In this document: positions 1 to 7,185 of the stretch, piece after piece
Layout: every line of letters starts with the position of its first letter
Numbering within the stretch: position 1 is the stretch's first letter
IMG/VR virus record: IMGVR_UViG_3300030107_006051
Location: 1 to 20,402 of that record
Length of the DNA: 20,402 nucleotides
Origin: a virus
Direction: 5' to 3' (one strand)
The notes under the pieces: generated by a model
Databases searched by the model: none
The model's input: the letters and a program-made list of their open reading frames with translations, nothing else
What the model was told of the DNA's origin: nothing
Position numbers and translations under genes: made by a program

Positions 1-1194
1 GAGAAGAGTCAGCTTTCCTATACATCATTGTTGGAAGTATTTTTAAGAGGATTAGCAGCCAGCCCAATCTATGGAGACAAGACGGCACACCAATATGCGT
101 TTGATCGTGTCAACTCATATGTTGCGGGCGGTCATTCAAGAAAAACTTTAGATGCTGATATATGGGAATCAAGTCAGCAAAAGAATACAGGGAGAAATTC
201 AATGAAGCGACTACGAGACGTTAAGCCGCCAGAATGGGGCACAAAAGAAATGGCAGATCGGTATAGTAAGGTTATTCCGGGTCAGCCAGATGATATTGGT
301 GAGTCTGCACCTCCCGGCGCAGAAGCTGAAGCGTTTATTAAAGATAATAAGAGCAAGTTCAAGAAGCGATATGGTGATAAGTGGGAACAGGTTCTCTATG
401 CGACTGCGTGGAAAGTCTATGGCAAGAACGAGTCTGTTAACGAGGTTACTGTTAAATCTATGGACCAAGGTAAAGCTCTCAAAGTATATGAAAAGCTGAA
501 GAAGGGTAGTAAGGTTACTGCTGAGTTTGGGAATGCAATGTCCGTTAACAACAAGCCAGTTGAACTCGTCGTATCAAATCCACATCGGGTTGTTGGTAAA
601 ACAAAGGTTGGGAGAATCATTCTCAAGAACCCAGATGGGAAAGGTGCGAAGTATACACTCTTTAATAGAGACGGTAAGATTTCTCTTGCACAGGGTGATA
701 TGGGAACCATTCTGAAAGACCTTAAAATTATGAAGGAAGAGGTTGAGATTGACGAAGCCAAGATGGGAGCAATCGCTCGCAAGATAAAGGCTGGGCCTAG
801 TCCATATACTGTTGTTGCAATGGTAGGTAAGAAGGTTGTTGATCAGGATCATGCAAAGGTTGCAGATCAGGTTCCTGCTATTGTTCGCGAACTCAAGAAG
901 GACAATCCAAAAGCCAAGATTGGTGTAGAGGATCGTTCTGGCAAGATGCTACATACTGAGTCTACTATTAGAGATTTTAAAGAATTTTCTGAAGCTAGTT
1001 TCATGGTAAATATTGATGGTATTGGTAGGGTTGTAATTGATGGGAAAAGTGCAGGAGAGATTAAGGCATCTTTGCGAAAGAAATTGAGAAGTAAAGATGA
1101 TCTTGGTTCTGTCGAACGTATAGGCGTTTCTTCTAAAAAGAAGCATTTTATGGCAAAAGCAACGGGTAAAGAAGAGCCGGAGAGTGAAGAGTAG
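1..1194 (+). CDS. Partial phage protein, modular, probably virion-associated; unknown function
   Basis: The frame is open from the first base of the window, so the true start probably lies upstream. The first in-frame start-like codon is TTG at 28. An internal ATG at 202 has a GGGAG Shine-Dalgarno at 190-194, but the 200 bases before it also look coding. The product reads as several short modules. A lysine-rich piece with KKRYGDKWEQVLYATAWK lies around bases 355-415, a type I recall from structural-region proteins of marine phages. It is followed by a beta-rich block (about 445-725), a second small block (about 780-960) and a third (about 1000-1150). The tail is acidic (EEPESEE). No catalytic motif, signal peptide or membrane segment is visible. 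A virion or head-assembly role is inferred only from resemblance and from the possible late promoter just downstream. It is certainly coding; its function is unknown. Confidence 0.75.
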   Translation, partial: EKSQLSYTSLLEVFLRGLAASPIYGDKTAHQYAFDRVNSYVAGGHSRKTLDADIWESSQQKNTGRNSMKRLRDVKPPEWGTKEMADRYSKVIPGQPDDIGESAPPGAEAEAFIKDNKSKFKKRYGDKWEQVLYATAWKVYGKNESVNEVTVKSMDQGKALKVYEKLKKGSKVTAEFGNAMSVNNKPVELVVSNPHRVVGKTKVGRIILKNPDGKGAKYTLFNRDGKISLAQGDMGTILKDLKIMKEEVEIDEAKMGAIARKIKAGPSPYTVVAMVGKKVVDQDHAKVADQVPAIVRELKKDNPKAKIGVEDRSGKMLHTESTIRDFKEFSEASFMVNIDGIGRVVIDGKSAGEIKASLRKKLRSKDDLGSVERIGVSSKKKHFMAKATGKEEPESEE

Positions 1195-1201
1195 CTAAAT
1201 A
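1195..1201 (+). promoter_or_regulatory. Candidate T4-like late promoter (CTAAATA)
   Basis: CTAAATA lies directly after the stop codon of the preceding gene and 33 bases before the ATG at 1235. T4-type late promoters have only a -10-like TATAAATA box, and CTAAATA variants are described for T4-like cyanophages. The position and spacing fit. A 7-base A+T-rich match is weak evidence alone. A related CTATATA followed by AGTAC occurs 36 bases before the ATG at 8639. Confidence 0.35.
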
Positions 1202-1234
1202 ATAGTACCTCTCGGTTTAAAAAGGAGTAAGAAA

Positions 1235-2050
1235 ATGTCCACTTGGCACAAAAAAGTAACTCAAAGTCTTGCTGATTCAGTTTCCGCTGTTCTTAGGGAT
1301 ATGAAGGAAGATCAGAAGGCTTCACAGAACAGTATGATGAAGAAGGGTAAAGGCGAACCTGCGGGTCAGATTAAGCCTAAGCAAGCTCTTCCCGAAGAAG
1401 ATGACGAAAACGGTAACGGAAATGGCAACGGAAATGGCAACGGAAAGAAGCTAGATCCCGTTAACAAGAAAGCTGTAAAGAAAAAGTTTGCAGATCGTCA
1501 AGATAAGGACATCGACAATGATGGCGATACCGATGCTTCTGATAAGTTTCTTCACAAGAAGCGAAAGGCTATTACGAAGGCTATTCGTAACACTTCTCGT
1601 AACGGCAAGAAGGTAAAACTTTCTGGTAAAAAGGAAAAGATTGATGTCAATCCTGCCGATGTTAAAGAAGAAGTTAATGATTTTTCTGATGATCGAGCCA
1701 AGCTCCGAGAAGCTCTAGAGGCATCTTTTGATTCTGTGTTTCAGTATAGCAACAAAGAAGAAGAAACCTATCGCGATCAGTGGATGAGTCAGTTTGATTC
1801 TCTTGTCTCGGCAAAAGAGCCAAGTGCGTATCTAGATCCAATGCAGCGTAGAGTTTATTATATTGAAGGCATCACGCCTGAGCAGGCAGCAAATCGCTAT
1901 CTTTCACATTGTGTGTCAAATGCTGCATTGTCTGGTGGTGAGTATGTAAAATATGGAACTCGCGGCGGTGATGCGAATATGAGTTCACAGCATCAGGGTC
2001 AAGGAGCAGATCGGGTACATCAGCCGAGGCATCAAGTGAAGCATAAGTAA
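1235..2050 (+). CDS. Phage protein with dockerin/EF-hand-like calcium loop and Asn-Gly repeat
   Basis: This 271-aa protein starts at an ATG with a good AAGGAG Shine-Dalgarno (1222-1227). Residues 1-50 are helical and basic. Residues 59-70 are six Asn-Gly pairs behind an acidic stretch. Residues 92-103 (DIDNDGDTDASD) match the D-x-D-x-D-G spacing of a dockerin or EF-hand calcium loop, followed by a lysine-rich helix. The C-terminal half (about 150-271) is more ordinary, with the segment YIEGITPEQAANRYLSHC and a polar end. The Asn-Gly run looks like a flexible linker between the N-terminal region and the Ca loop. Similar Ca-loop plus basic-helix segments are, as I recall, common in marine phage structural-region proteins. 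The role is unknown; calcium binding is inferred from the motif only. A candidate late promoter precedes it. Confidence 0.8.
   Translation: MSTWHKKVTQSLADSVSAVLRDMKEDQKASQNSMMKKGKGEPAGQIKPKQALPEEDDENGNGNGNGNGNGKKLDPVNKKAVKKKFADRQDKDIDNDGDTDASDKFLHKKRKAITKAIRNTSRNGKKVKLSGKKEKIDVNPADVKEEVNDFSDDRAKLREALEASFDSVFQYSNKEEETYRDQWMSQFDSLVSAKEPSAYLDPMQRRVYYIEGITPEQAANRYLSHCVSNAALSGGEYVKYGTRGGDANMSSQHQGQGADRVHQPRHQVKHK
1409..1444 (+). repeat. Short tandem repeat coding (Asn-Gly)6
   Basis: The unit AACGGAAATGGC occurs twice in tandem (1415-1426 and 1427-1438). It is flanked by the partial or variant units AACGGT and AACGGA, so the tract codes six Asn-Gly pairs. The repeat is in frame, so gain or loss of a unit would change linker length without breaking the gene. 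Confidence 0.85.
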
Positions 2051-2067
2051 GACACCTATATATTATT

Positions 2068-2457
2068 ATGATTGAGAATTTGACTGATAAAAATATTAGT
2101 GCATATATGATACACTCTTATGATAACCCTCAGTGTGTGGATATTGAGGAATTTGAAGATGATGTAAAGATACCTAAGTATATCAAGAGATTGATAAATC
2201 GGTATTCAAGTGTAGGCGAACTAAAGGAGAGGTTGATACTCAATCATATTATTTTATTTTACAATGTGTTTGAACGAGAGGCGGCAACTAGAATATTGTT
2301 CTTTAGGTTGGATTCTCAAGATTATTCAATCTTAAAAACTTTTTTGACGTATTTGAATTATATGCCGGATGTTGTTGAGTTGATAAATGGTAGGAACTTA
2401 CTAAACTCGGATATTCCGGTTTGCCAAGAGGTCGCAGAAAGGTTAAGGGATTTATAG
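2068..2457 (+). CDS. Conserved phage hypothetical protein, helical, about 130 aa
   Basis: This 129-aa, mostly alpha-helical protein has the segments HSYDNPQCVDIEEFEDD (17-33), KYIKRLINRY and ILNHIILFYNVFEREAATRI, then a short end. From memory it resembles a small protein family of T4-like marine phages (possibly the DUF7207 group); I could not check this. Function is unknown and no catalytic residues stand out. The start is unusual because there is no recognisable Shine-Dalgarno before the ATG; the 17-base gap reads CTATATATTATT just ahead of it. The gene ends at TAG, immediately followed by the ATG of the next gene, so the two are probably co-translated. Confidence 0.78.
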   Translation: MIENLTDKNISAYMIHSYDNPQCVDIEEFEDDVKIPKYIKRLINRYSSVGELKERLILNHIILFYNVFEREAATRILFFRLDSQDYSILKTFLTYLNYMPDVVELINGRNLLNSDIPVCQEVAERLRDL

Positions 2458-2826
2458 ATGGCAAAGACATATACACAACTTGTTGAATCTCTAAAAGATG
2501 TAGAGGAGTCTGAAGGTCCAATTTCAACTGTTGGTTCTGTTGGGGGAGGAATGATTGGCGAGCCCCCCGGTCCTAGAATTTTAGGTAAGAAGAAAAAAAA
2601 GAAGTGTGAAGTTTTTGCTGGCACAAATGTCTATGAAGTTTCTTCTGAAGTTTTTATGAAGTGTAAAGGCGAGAAGCCAAAGTATGCTCGTTATGCTAAA
2701 CATGTTGGCGAAGACGAAAATGGTCATGACATTAGAGAATATGGCTTGAAATATCCCAAGAAAGGGATTATAATTAAAGACTCAAAATATGGTACGATGA
2801 TGTATCTAAGAAGAAGGAAAAAGTAA
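2458..2826 (+). CDS. Small phage protein of unknown function (Gly-rich N-part, basic C-part)
   Basis: This 122-aa protein starts directly after the stop of the previous gene, with AAGG sequences about 10-15 bases upstream. Residues 1-45 hold a glycine/proline-rich segment and a run of six lysines (44-49). Residues 50-122 form a compact basic domain with Cys at 50 and 69 and the end YGTMMYLRRRKK. The C-terminal domain resembles, from memory, small proteins found in many marine phages, so it is likely a real conserved gene. No known enzyme motif is visible. The charge would suit nucleic-acid binding or a virion-interior role, but that is a guess. Its TAA overlaps the next ATG by one base. Confidence 0.75.
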   Translation: MAKTYTQLVESLKDVEESEGPISTVGSVGGGMIGEPPGPRILGKKKKKKCEVFAGTNVYEVSSEVFMKCKGEKPKYARYAKHVGEDENGHDIREYGLKYPKKGIIIKDSKYGTMMYLRRRKK

Positions 2827-3080
2827 TGATATCATTTATGGGAGTAGCAGCCAAGTTCGCTGCTGATTTTTTAAGTGGAATTGTTAATGGTGTTGTGAAT
2901 AAGTGGATGCAAATGAGAGAGTCCCGAAAGCGCGGAGAAGCGGAGGCAAAGAATGCAGCACATGAAGAAAACGCAAAGCGAAAAGCAAAGTCAGATAAGG
3001 TCTTGGAGAAGCCTGTCAAGAAAGGCAAGAGCCTTACCGATAGTATGCGTAAGCGCACTAAGTCTAAGTCTGCTGAGTAG
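2826..3080 (+). CDS. Small protein with hydrophobic N-terminus and charged helix; possible lysis-cassette partner
   Basis: This 84-aa protein has AAGGA at 2814-2818, 7 bases before the ATG. Residues 1-25 are hydrophobic to amphipathic (FMGVAAKFAADFLSGIVNGVV). The rest is a long, very charged helix rich in Lys, Glu and Ala. An N-terminal membrane anchor followed by a charged helix is the layout of an inner-membrane spanin (Rz-like), and the lipoprotein gene that begins inside it supports that reading. Against this, the hydrophobic segment contains Lys and Asp and is a poor transmembrane helix, and the C-terminus is strongly basic. It could equally be a small virion or DNA-binding protein. Confidence 0.6.
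   Translation: MISFMGVAAKFAADFLSGIVNGVVNKWMQMRESRKRGEAEAKNAAHEENAKRKAKSDKVLEKPVKKGKSLTDSMRKRTKSKSAE
2942..2946 (+). promoter_or_regulatory. Internal ribosome binding site for the overlapping lipoprotein gene
   Basis: GGAGG lies 6 bases before the ATG at 2953 and inside the preceding gene. It is the best available start signal for the overlapping frame and argues that the +1-shifted lipoprotein frame is deliberately translated. Confidence 0.6.
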
Positions 3081-3273
3081 TTGTGCGACGACTGGAGCCC
3101 CTGTACTAAAACCACCGGCATGTCCGTTATGGTCAGATGAAGCGATTGACGATTTAGAAATGATATTGACATTGCAAGAAGATGGTCAAATTGATATTGT
3201 TTCGTTAGAATATCAATTAGGAGAAAACCAAAGACATTGCGAGGCACTGGATGCATTTCTAGAAGAAGAGTAG
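2953..3273 (+). CDS. Putative outer-membrane lipoprotein, o-spanin (Rz1)-like, embedded out of frame
   Basis: This 106-aa protein starts inside the preceding gene in another frame and overlaps it by 128 bases. A long basic n-region (residues 1-27) is followed by a hydrophobic stretch and a lipobox L41-S42-S43-C44, which predicts lipidation at Cys44 and a mature protein of 63 residues. The mature part begins with a short Pro-containing stretch (ATTGAPVLKPPACPLW) and carries Cys57 and Cys96. Short lipoproteins that overlap or nest in an upstream gene are typical of phage o-spanins, which disrupt the outer membrane at lysis. The 27-residue n-region is longer than usual, so the in vivo start could be the ATG at 2962 or later. 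The o-spanin identity is inferred from architecture, not from sequence identity. No endolysin or clear holin is in the window. Confidence 0.65.
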   Translation: MQHMKKTQSEKQSQIRSWRSLSRKARALPIVCVSALSLSLLSSCATTGAPVLKPPACPLWSDEAIDDLEMILTLQEDGQIDIVSLEYQLGENQRHCEALDAFLEEE

Positions 3274-3289
3274 AACGGAGCATGGTACG

Positions 3290-3556
3290 ATGGAAGACAT
3301 TTTCAAGCAGGTATTGGTTGGTGTAGTGATTGCTGCAATTGCTGGTGTATGGGCATTCGCATCTACTCGCGCATCTATGGCATCCGTGGATGCCGTAAAG
3401 TTAGAAGTAAAAGAATTAGAAGTTGAGCTTGAAGACGATATAGATAAGATTGGCACAAATATTGATGCGATTAATGAAAATTTTCATCGTGCCATGATTG
3501 AGCAGACTGAGTTCCGCGCACAGGTCAGAGAGAAGTTACAGATTACAAACGATTAG
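3290..3556 (+). CDS. One-TM coiled-coil membrane protein; i-spanin or holin candidate
   Basis: This 88-aa protein has GGAG at 3277-3280, 9 bases before its ATG. One clear transmembrane helix spans residues 7-25 (QVLVGVVIAAIAGVWAFAS). A heptad-like, acidic coiled coil covers about 30-83 (VDAVKLEVKELEVELEDD and onwards). It follows the putative o-spanin by 16 bases. An N-terminal anchor plus a periplasmic coiled coil is the layout of an inner-membrane spanin, and this protein fits that better than the 84-aa protein at 2826. Small one-TM proteins are also annotated as holins or as membrane-anchored structural proteins, so the function stays open. Confidence 0.65.
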   Translation: MEDIFKQVLVGVVIAAIAGVWAFASTRASMASVDAVKLEVKELEVELEDDIDKIGTNIDAINENFHRAMIEQTEFRAQVREKLQITND

Positions 3557-3579
3557 TTATTTGCCAGTGAGAATATATT

Positions 3580-4605
3580 ATGAATTATGTGGACGTAAAG
3601 TACGTCGGGTTACTTTCATCCCGGCTTCAAAACTTTAAGAAAAAAACAAATACACTTTACAATTTTCGGTGCCCCATTTGTGGCGACTCTGAGAAGAATC
3701 GTTATAAAGCAAGAGGGTACTTGTATCCAAGCAAAGATGGTACTAGCTTTATCTTCAAGTGTCATAACTGTGGTGAGGCTAAATCACTTGCTGGTCTAAT
3801 TAAAATGTTGGACCACACGTTATACCAGAAATATTTACTTGAAGGCTATGGCAAGAAAGATAAAAGATTTCAGCCAAAGGTAAATAAAAAGAAGACTCCT
3901 AAAATTGATGTCTCCTATTTGGAGAGGCTTGGCGTAGAACGAGTTGATCGTATCCCCAAGAACCATGCCATTCATCAATTCATTAATGATCGTAGGATAC
4001 CGGATTCTTCTTTAGATCGTCTTTATTATATCCATGACGATAAGGATCTGGAGCAGGTTGATCCCATTTATAAGGATAGAATTAGAGGCAATCAGCCGCG
4101 ACTAATTCTTCCCTTTATAAACAGGGATGGTGCCTTGGTGGGTATTGCTGCCCGTGCGATCAACAGCGCAACATCGCTGCGGTATCTGGCATTCCGCCTA
4201 GATAAGTATGCTCCGATGATCTTTGGGATGGATCACATTAAACGGAACTCAAGAGATTCTGTGTATGTTGTGGAGGGTCCGATTGATTCTCTGTTCCTAC
4301 CCAATGCGATTGCTGTGGGTGGGGCTGACTTTAAAAAGTTGGAGTCGGAGATTCGTAAGGATAAGTGTATTATTATTTTTGATAATGAACCAAGAAATAT
4401 TGAAATAATTAAGAGGATGAAATCGCTGATAAATGATGGCTATAACGTCTGTGTATGGCCCCAGAATATAAAAGAAAAAGACATCAATGATATGGTGCTT
4501 TCGGGAACCCCCGCGAGCAAAATCCAAGAGATAATAAATAAAAACACATATTCTGGATTGAAGGCAATGACAGCATTTAATGCGTGGAAGAAGGTGAGTA
4601 TATAA
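3580..4605 (+). CDS. DNA primase, T4 gp61-like (zinc ribbon + TOPRIM)
   Basis: This 341-aa protein matches the length of T4 gp61 (342 aa), the primase subunit that makes RNA primers with the replicative helicase. The N-terminal zinc ribbon uses C31, C34, C61 and C64 (CPIC and CHNC). The central and C-terminal TOPRIM fold shows the EGPID motif (E232, D236) after a hydrophobic strand, then IIIFDNE (D268, E270) and KDINDMV near 300-306. The second acidic motif reads D-N-E, which keeps the D-x-E/D spacing. The start is ATG with only a weak GTGAG upstream. Its TAA overlaps the thyX ATG by one base, which places priming and dTMP supply in one operon. Family assignment is firm. Confidence 0.93.
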   Translation: MNYVDVKYVGLLSSRLQNFKKKTNTLYNFRCPICGDSEKNRYKARGYLYPSKDGTSFIFKCHNCGEAKSLAGLIKMLDHTLYQKYLLEGYGKKDKRFQPKVNKKKTPKIDVSYLERLGVERVDRIPKNHAIHQFINDRRIPDSSLDRLYYIHDDKDLEQVDPIYKDRIRGNQPRLILPFINRDGALVGIAARAINSATSLRYLAFRLDKYAPMIFGMDHIKRNSRDSVYVVEGPIDSLFLPNAIAVGGADFKKLESEIRKDKCIIIFDNEPRNIEIIKRMKSLINDGYNVCVWPQNIKEKDINDMVLSGTPASKIQEIINKNTYSGLKAMTAFNAWKKVSI

Positions 4606-5273
4606 TGGAACGATTGACTCTTAGTAATGTAGACTTGATAGAATGTATGGGCAGTGATTTAACTGTTGCTAATGCAGCCAGAGTGAGTTTTAATAAACAT
4701 GTTGAGCAATTCTCAGCGGGTGACGAAAGACTGATTAAGTTTCTTGCAGAACATAATCATTGGACTCCGTTTGGGCATTGCTCTTTGCAGTTTAGGATTA
4801 AGGCTCCAATCTTTGTTGCGCGACAGTTGGTCAAGCATCAGGTGGGGTTAGTTTGGAACGAGGTATCAAGGAGATATGTACAATCAGAACCGGAGCTTTT
4901 TCGCCCAGAGAGTTGGCGTGCCAACCCTGAGAATAAAAAGCAAGGGTCTTCAGAAACCGAAGAGGTCGTATGGCTTTTGGTTAATGAGTTATCTGTAGAC
5001 GATGCGGTTGATAGGTTAGGTGAGAAGGCAGTAGACCTATATAATGAACTTATTGATGCGGGTGTCTGTGCAGAACAGGCACGCATGGTTCTACCACAGA
5101 GTCTCATGACCGAGTGGTATTGGACAGGATCTTTATTCGCATTTGCCCGAGTATGTAATCTTAGGTGTGCAAAAGATACTCAAAGAGAGACAAGAGAAAT
5201 TGCTGATCTGATCAGCTTAAATTTAAAAGATAAATTCCCGGTATCATGGAAATACCTAGTAGGAGACGAATAA
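4605..5273 (+). CDS. thyX: Flavin-dependent thymidylate synthase ThyX
   Basis: This 222-aa enzyme converts dUMP to dTMP using methylene-tetrahydrofolate, FAD and NADPH. The open frame extends to a GTG at 4584, but I chose the ATG at 4605. It overlaps the primase stop (TAATG), has AAGGTGAG just upstream, and gives the expected N-terminus. Family segments are NAARVSF (about 23-29), ERLIKFLAEHNHWTPFGH (41-58) and KHQVGLVWNEVSRRY (77-91). The last aligns with the ThyX signature RHR-x7-S but reads K77-H78-Q79 with one extra residue before the NE-x-S core. I recall the KHQVG form from other phage ThyX proteins. The C-terminal MVLPQSLMTEWYWTG and later residues are also typical. The gene sits one base before nrdJ. 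Confidence 0.93.
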   Translation: MERLTLSNVDLIECMGSDLTVANAARVSFNKHVEQFSAGDERLIKFLAEHNHWTPFGHCSLQFRIKAPIFVARQLVKHQVGLVWNEVSRRYVQSEPELFRPESWRANPENKKQGSSETEEVVWLLVNELSVDDAVDRLGEKAVDLYNELIDAGVCAEQARMVLPQSLMTEWYWTGSLFAFARVCNLRCAKDTQRETREIADLISLNLKDKFPVSWKYLVGDE

Positions 5274-5274
5274 G

Positions 5275-7185
5275 ATGACAACCCCTCAGATGACAGTTTT
5301 GCAGCAATACATCCACTCTTCCCGATACGCACGTTGGTTGCCGGAAAAGGGGAGACGGGAGACTTGGGATGAGACTGTAGATCGTTATGTAGATTTTTTT
5401 GAAAAGCACATTGAAGAGAACACCAAGGGATCAATTAAGGATATTAAGAACGACCTTCGCGATGCTATTTTTGGTATGGAAGTAATGCCTTCCATGCGCG
5501 CCATGATGACAGCCGGTCCTGCCTTGGAGCGTGAAAATGTTGCAGGATATAATTGTTCGTTTGTGGCTGTGGATTCTCCACGCGCATTTGACGAAGCACT
5601 TTATATTCTTATGAACGGCACGGGTGTTGGATTCTCTGTAGAGACTCAACATGTTAATAAGCTCCCATTGGTGGCGGAAGAGTTTCATCAGACCGACACG
5701 ACTATCATCGTTGCCGACAGCAAGCTGGGTTGGGCAAAGGCACTCAAGGAATTGGTGGCAATGCTTTACACTGGTCAGATTCCAAATATTGATACTTCCA
5801 ATGTACGCCCTGCTGGCGCACCCCTGAAGGTATTCGGTGGTCGTGCTTCTGGTCCTGAGCCGTTGATTGAGACGTTTGGTGCGTTTATTGGTACATTCCA
5901 GCAAGCATCCGGTAGAAAGTTAACTTCGCTTGAATGTCATGATCTTATGTGTCATGTGGCATCCTGTGTTGTGGTTGGCGGCGTCCGTCGTGCTGCTTTG
6001 ATTTCCTTGTCCGATCTTACAGATGAACGAATGCGCCATGCCAAGACAGGTCAATGGTACACAACAGAACAGCATCGGTCATTCTCAAATAACTCTGCTG
6101 TCTATAATGAAAAACCTGATATTGGTGTTTTCATGGCAGAATGGTTGTCACTATACAACTCAAAGAGTGGTGAGCGTGGGATCGTTAATCGTGTTGCACT
6201 TCAGAAAAAGGCAGCAGAAAACGAGAGAAGAGATCCTGATTATGCCTTTGGTGTAAATCCATGCAGCGAGATTATTCTTCGCCCAAATGGATTCTGTAAT
6301 CTGTCTGAGGTAGTAGTTCGCGAAAGTGATACTATGGCAGACCTTGAGCGTAAGGTTGAGATGGCAACGATTATTGGAACTCTACAAGCCACACTTACAA
6401 AGTTTCGTTACCTTCGTAACGACTGGAAAAAGAATGCAGAAGAGGAGAGATTGCTTGGTGTCAGCCTGACGGGTATCATGGATAATAAGATTACCAGTGG
6501 AAAGAAGAGTGGGTTGAAGGACGCGCTACAAATTTTGAAAGATATTGCAATTGAAACAAACAAACATTGGTCAACTGCTCTTGGCATTCCGCAATCCACG
6601 GCAGTGACGACAGTCAAGCCTTCTGGTACAGTTTCTGTTCTGGTGGATTCGGCGAGTGGTATTCATTCACGATTCTCTCCATTCTATATCCGCACTGTTC
6701 GGGCTGACAAGAAAGATCCAGCCAGTCGCTTTATGATTGATCGTGGTGTTCCGGTAGAGGATGATGTTATTGCTCCTGAGCATAATCATGTATTCTCGTT
6801 TCCGGTAGCGGCACCAAAGGATGCCGTTGTCACGACTGACCTCTCTGCCATTGAGCAGCTTGAGCGATGGCTGGCATATAAGCAGTATTGGTGCGAACAC
6901 AATCCATCCTGTACTGTTACTGTGAAGGAGCATGAATGGATTGAGGTGGGCGCATGGGTATATGAACACTTTGATGATCTGACAGGTGTTTCTTTCCTCC
7001 CTCACACGGATCATATATATAAGCAAGCACCCTTTATGGAGATTGATAAAAAGAAATATGCAGAACTAAACAAGACCATGCCAAAGGAATTAGACTGGAC
7101 CGAGTTGGGTCAGTATGAGGATACTGATCAAACAGTAGGATCTCAGACGATGGCATGTACAAGTGGAAGTTGTGAGATAATTTAA
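5275..7185 (+). CDS. nrdJ: Adenosylcobalamin-dependent (class II, monomeric-type) ribonucleotide reductase
   Basis: This 636-aa enzyme should reduce ribonucleotides to deoxyribonucleotides using a thiyl radical generated with coenzyme B12. Key positions can be read by alignment to the Lactobacillus leichmannii enzyme. C94 (GYNCSF) and C341 (GFCNLSE) form the redox pair. C330 and E332 (NPCSEI) are the radical Cys and catalytic Glu. The C-terminal relay pair is C628/C633 (ACTSGSCE), with the C-x4-C spacing of that enzyme. TVKPSGTVSVLVDSASGIHS is the phosphate-binding segment. It is about 100 residues shorter than the 739-aa bacterial protein. No small subunit or activase is adjacent, as expected for class II. 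The host or medium must supply cobalamin. It follows thyX by one base, and its TAA overlaps the next ATG. Confidence 0.95.
   Translation: MTTPQMTVLQQYIHSSRYARWLPEKGRRETWDETVDRYVDFFEKHIEENTKGSIKDIKNDLRDAIFGMEVMPSMRAMMTAGPALERENVAGYNCSFVAVDSPRAFDEALYILMNGTGVGFSVETQHVNKLPLVAEEFHQTDTTIIVADSKLGWAKALKELVAMLYTGQIPNIDTSNVRPAGAPLKVFGGRASGPEPLIETFGAFIGTFQQASGRKLTSLECHDLMCHVASCVVVGGVRRAALISLSDLTDERMRHAKTGQWYTTEQHRSFSNNSAVYNEKPDIGVFMAEWLSLYNSKSGERGIVNRVALQKKAAENERRDPDYAFGVNPCSEIILRPNGFCNLSEVVVRESDTMADLERKVEMATIIGTLQATLTKFRYLRNDWKKNAEEERLLGVSLTGIMDNKITSGKKSGLKDALQILKDIAIETNKHWSTALGIPQSTAVTTVKPSGTVSVLVDSASGIHSRFSPFYIRTVRADKKDPASRFMIDRGVPVEDDVIAPEHNHVFSFPVAAPKDAVVTTDLSAIEQLERWLAYKQYWCEHNPSCTVTVKEHEWIEVGAWVYEHFDDLTGVSFLPHTDHIYKQAPFMEIDKKKYAELNKTMPKELDWTELGQYEDTDQTVGSQTMACTSGSCEII

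Noticed and set aside
1409-1444. CRISPR or phase-variation repeat
   Set aside because: The unit is 12 bases with only two perfect copies, in frame and coding Asn-Gly, with no spacers, so it is a linker repeat.
2774-3283. 169-aa open frame on the minus strand
   Set aside because: It lies opposite three supported + strand genes, has no RBS or family resemblance, and no other gene uses the minus strand. It is most likely a shadow of the coding bias.
3282-3323. Short ATG frame between the lipoprotein and coiled-coil genes
   Set aside because: It ends after about a dozen codons; the ATG at 3290 has the RBS at proper spacing and opens the real protein.
4584-4604. Upstream GTG start for thyX
   Set aside because: It lies inside the primase, while the ATG at 4605 overlaps the primase stop, follows AAGGTGAG and gives the usual ThyX N-terminus.
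5431-5904. 157-aa minus-strand frame inside nrdJ
   Set aside because: nrdJ is unambiguous here and all its motifs are in the + frame; the antisense product shows no domain.
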